Shown in pieces: positions 7,167 to 8,558 of a DNA stretch of 8,558 bases. The stretch covers positions 1 to 8,558 of the forward strand of contig NZ_JOGO01000126.1 in the NCBI RefSeq assembly GCF_000719475.1. Direction: 5' to 3'. The notes beneath the pieces were generated by a model that was given only the letters and a program-made list of their open reading frames with translations, was not told where the DNA came from and searched no databases. The number at the start of each line of letters is the position of its first letter. Within the stretch, counting starts at the first letter, position 1. Both the position numbers and the translations under genes were made by a program. Origin of the DNA: Streptomyces sp. NRRL F-5630 (lineage in GTDB: Bacteria; Actinomycetota; Actinomycetes; Streptomycetales; Streptomycetaceae).

Positions 7167-7317
7167 CTGCTCCCCGCGTGCGCGGGGATGGCCCCTCGGG
7201 GTCCCCGAACTGCACTCGCCTGATCATCTGCTCCCCGCGTGCGCGGGGATGGCCCCTGTCCAGTCACTTCCGAAAATCCGTAGGTGGTCTGCTCCCTGGG
7301 TGCGCGGGGATGGTCTC
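7167..7317 (+). CRISPR. Type I-E-like CRISPR array 1: 3 repeats, 2 spacers
   Basis: Repeats of 29 nt lie at 7167-7195, 7228-7256 and 7289-7317, and both spacers (7196-7227, 7257-7288) are 32 nt. The first two repeats are identical: CTGCT, stem CCCCGC, loop GTGC, stem GCGGGG, then ATGGCCCC, which would be the 8-nt crRNA 5' handle. The 29+32 geometry and this hairpin are typical of type I-E. The third repeat has four substitutions, two of which weaken the stem and two alter the handle, marking the leader-distal end. No cas genes are in the window, so Cas proteins would have to come from elsewhere. Confidence 0.92.
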
Positions 7318-7379
7318 ACCGAGCCGGTCACCTTCGCGGTGCGCTGGGTGCCGGGGCCACGACTCCGAGAGGAAACAGA
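7318..7379 (+). other. Short gap between array 1 and the HD gene
   Basis: The 62 nt hold no terminator I can see, so transcription of array 1 could continue into the HD gene. The 11-mer CTCACCGAGCC at 7315-7325, straddling the end of the last repeat, is the same as the leader-1/repeat junction at 7157-7167. GAGAGGAAA at 7364-7372 is the likely ribosome-binding site of the HD gene. Confidence 0.5.
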
Positions 7380-7958
7380 GTGCCCCCTGAAGATCTCACG
7401 CCCCTCGCTCGCCTCGCCTTCGAGGCCGGGACGCTGAAGAACGCCCGCCGCACCGGCTGGTGGATGGCCGGGGTCCGTGATCCGGAGTCCGTTGCCGAGC
7501 ATTCGTGGCGGGCGGCGCTGCTCGCTTCCGTGCTCGCGGCCATGGAGGGGGCCGATCCCGCGCGGGCCGCGCTGCTCGCCGTATGGCACGACGCGCAGGA
7601 ATCGCGCACCGGAGATGTGAACTACCTCGGACGGAAGTACGCAGACCGGGCCGATCCACGGGCCGTCACGGCGGACCAGGTGGCCGGGCTGCCGAAGGCG
7701 GTGGCCGAGAGCGTGAGCGGCGTCGTGGCGGAGTTCGAGGAACAGGAGTCGACGGAGGCCGTCTGCGCCAAGGACGCGGACAAGCTGGAGTGCCTGGTGC
7801 AGGGGGTCGAGTACCGGGCGCGGGGATACGGGGACGCTCAGCGATGGATCGACAACTCTTACGGGCGGCTCACGACGCCTTCCGCCCGCGCCCTCGCGGA
7901 CGCCGTGCTGCGGACCGGCTCGCTGGACTGGTTGCGGACGGCGCTGGGGGAACCGTGA
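7380..7958 (+). CDS. HD-domain phosphohydrolase, YfbR/HDDC2-like
   Basis: A 192-residue soluble HD hydrolase. Metal-dependent HD motifs are complete: His41 (DPESVAEHSW), His70-Asp71 with Glu74 and Asp79 (WHDAQESRTGD), and Asp134 (AKDADKLECLVQGVEY). RRTGWWMAGV before the first His matches the Arg/Trp substrate pocket of YfbR, and the whole follows the YfbR/HDDC2 layout. These family members remove the 5'-phosphate from deoxynucleoside monophosphates. The precise substrate here is unknown. It is not the Cas3 HD nuclease: there is no helicase part and the motif spacing differs. I chose GTG 7380 because GAGAGGA precedes it. The open frame to 7284 would run through the last CRISPR repeat. The gene lies between two CRISPR arrays on the same strand, and its 3' end is repeated as a remnant at 6941-7051. 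Confidence 0.88.
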   Translation: MPPEDLTPLARLAFEAGTLKNARRTGWWMAGVRDPESVAEHSWRAALLASVLAAMEGADPARAALLAVWHDAQESRTGDVNYLGRKYADRADPRAVTADQVAGLPKAVAESVSGVVAEFEEQESTEAVCAKDADKLECLVQGVEYRARGYGDAQRWIDNSYGRLTTPSARALADAVLRTGSLDWLRTALGEP

Positions 7959-7992
7959 TGGCCTCCTGCGAGGATGACGGCGGGAACGCTAT

Positions 7993-8074
7993 GCGCGGTA
8001 TGTCGGATATGACGGAATGTCCACTCCTTGCCGACAGGCCACGTGCCACGTGACAAAACAGCAGGTCACCGAGC
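7993..8074 (+). promoter_or_regulatory. CRISPR leader of array 2
   Basis: This is the second copy of the leader, about 80 percent identical and gapless against 7085-7166. It begins 34 nt after the HD stop and ends at the first repeat. It carries CCACGTG twice in tandem (8039-8045, 8046-8052), where leader 1 keeps one intact CACGTG, then the shared CACGTGACAAAAC block and TCACCGAGC against the repeat. The exact promoter is not clear. Confidence 0.75.
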
Positions 8075-8408
8075 CTGCTCCCCGCACGCGCGGGGATGGC
8101 CCCGCGCAGCGGCCTCCGCGATCCAGATCGCGGAGCTGCTCCCCGCACGCGCGGGGATGGCCCCGAGGTCTCGCCGACGCCGTCCAGGCCGTCAGCCTGC
8201 TCCCCGCACGCGCGGGGATGGCCCCCACTTCGCGGAGATGTTCCGCGCGAGCATTGACTGCTCCCCGCACGCGCGGGGATGGCCCCTGCCCGGAGTGCGT
8301 CTCCCACATGGGCGGACGCTGCTCCCCGCAAGCGCGGGGATGGCCCCGGCCCGTCCTCGTCGCCGCAGACGCGGCACCGCTGCTCCCCGCACACGCGGGG
8401 ACCGCCCC
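8075..8408 (+). CRISPR. Type I-E-like CRISPR array 2: 6 repeats, 5 spacers
   Basis: Repeats of 29 nt start at 8075, 8136, 8197, 8258, 8319 and 8380, an exact 61-nt period. All five spacers (8104-8135, 8165-8196, 8226-8257, 8287-8318, 8348-8379) are 32 nt. Repeats 1-4 are identical, with stem CCCCGC, loop ACGC, stem GCGGGG and handle ATGGCCCC. Repeat 5 has loop AAGC. Repeat 6 has loop ACAC and a changed handle ACCGCCCC. Decay towards the right fixes the leader on the left and the crRNA on the plus strand. The repeat differs from array 1 by GT versus AC in the loop, so one set of Cas proteins could serve both arrays. No cas genes are in the window. Confidence 0.97.
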
Positions 8409-8558
8409 GGCCCTCGGTGTCCGGCCTTCGCGCGCTGGCCGCCGCTCCCCCGCTCCCCCCACCCCCAGCACCCGTCGCCCCCACCGCCCCACCCCGTCGC
8501 CCGCCCCCGCCCTTCCCGCATCGCCGCCGGACTGGCCGCCCCGTCGCGGCGTTCGGCG
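8409..8558. other. CRISPR trailer end and C-rich tract
   Basis: At 8442-8453 CCGCTCCCCCGC resembles the first half of a repeat (CTGCTCCCCGC), one base off the expected position, so 8409-8441 may be an old spacer. From there to about 8516 the plus strand is dominated by C runs of 3-6 nt, giving many G runs on the minus strand and potential for quadruplex folding. No gene is supported up to the window edge. Confidence 0.5.

Noticed and set aside
5569..7227. 552-codon minus-strand frame across ispD and ispF
   Set aside because: Antisense to two intact enzymes and extends into the CRISPR leader and first repeat, so it is not a gene.
7380..7958. HD protein as a Cas3'' or other Cas nuclease
   Set aside because: Motif layout (EHSW, HDxxExxxGD, KDADKLE) is that of YfbR/HDDC2 phosphatases, and no helicase or other Cas gene is nearby.
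7870..8521. Minus-strand frames with repeated GPSPRVRGA or GAIPARAGS motifs
   Set aside because: The apparent protein repeats are translated CRISPR repeats.
6896..8558. Transposase, integrase or att site bounding the island
   Set aside because: I saw no transposase gene, terminal inverted repeats or tRNA gene. The only repeats at the edges are the duplicated HD/leader/array pieces.

Overview
The window is chromosomal DNA of a high-GC actinobacterium, almost certainly Streptomyces or a close relative. Codons are strongly biased to G/C in the third position, GTG starts and 4-nt start/stop overlaps occur, and the gene order phoU < > phoR-phoP, lipoprotein, carD, ispD-ispF is, from memory, the order around SCO4228-SCO4234 of S. 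coelicolor.

Positions 1-4088 form a phosphate-control block. PhoU (minus) diverges from the sensor kinase PhoR and response regulator PhoP (plus, overlapping GTGA junction). The 272-nt divergent spacer carries a PHO-box-like set of 11-nt units, where PhoP would control its own operon and phoU. A 24-bp hairpin after phoP lies between phoP and a convergent gene for a secreted lipoprotein with a Ser-rich tail. Positions 4089-4817 are a 729-nt gene-free spacer, less GC-rich than the rest, ending in the probable carD promoter. CarD (RNA polymerase-binding regulator) is followed by a strong hairpin and then the overlapping ispD-ispF pair of the MEP isoprenoid pathway.

Positions 6896-8558 look like an accessory island placed where cysS would be expected after ispF. 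All parts are on the plus strand, in this order: a frameshifted remnant of the 3' end of an HD-domain gene, a CRISPR leader, a short type I-E-like array (3 repeats, 2 spacers), an intact HD phosphohydrolase gene of the YfbR/HDDC2 type, a second copy of the same leader, and a second array (6 repeats, 5 spacers, plus a possible half repeat). Repeats are 29 nt and spacers 32 nt throughout. No cas gene is present. The remnant, leader and array before the intact gene are a diverged copy of the 3' end, leader and array after it, so [HD gene - leader - array] behaves as a duplicated unit. This is the most unusual feature of the window: it links a nucleotide-type HD hydrolase to CRISPR arrays physically and by shared ancestry. 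Whether it has any defence role is inference.
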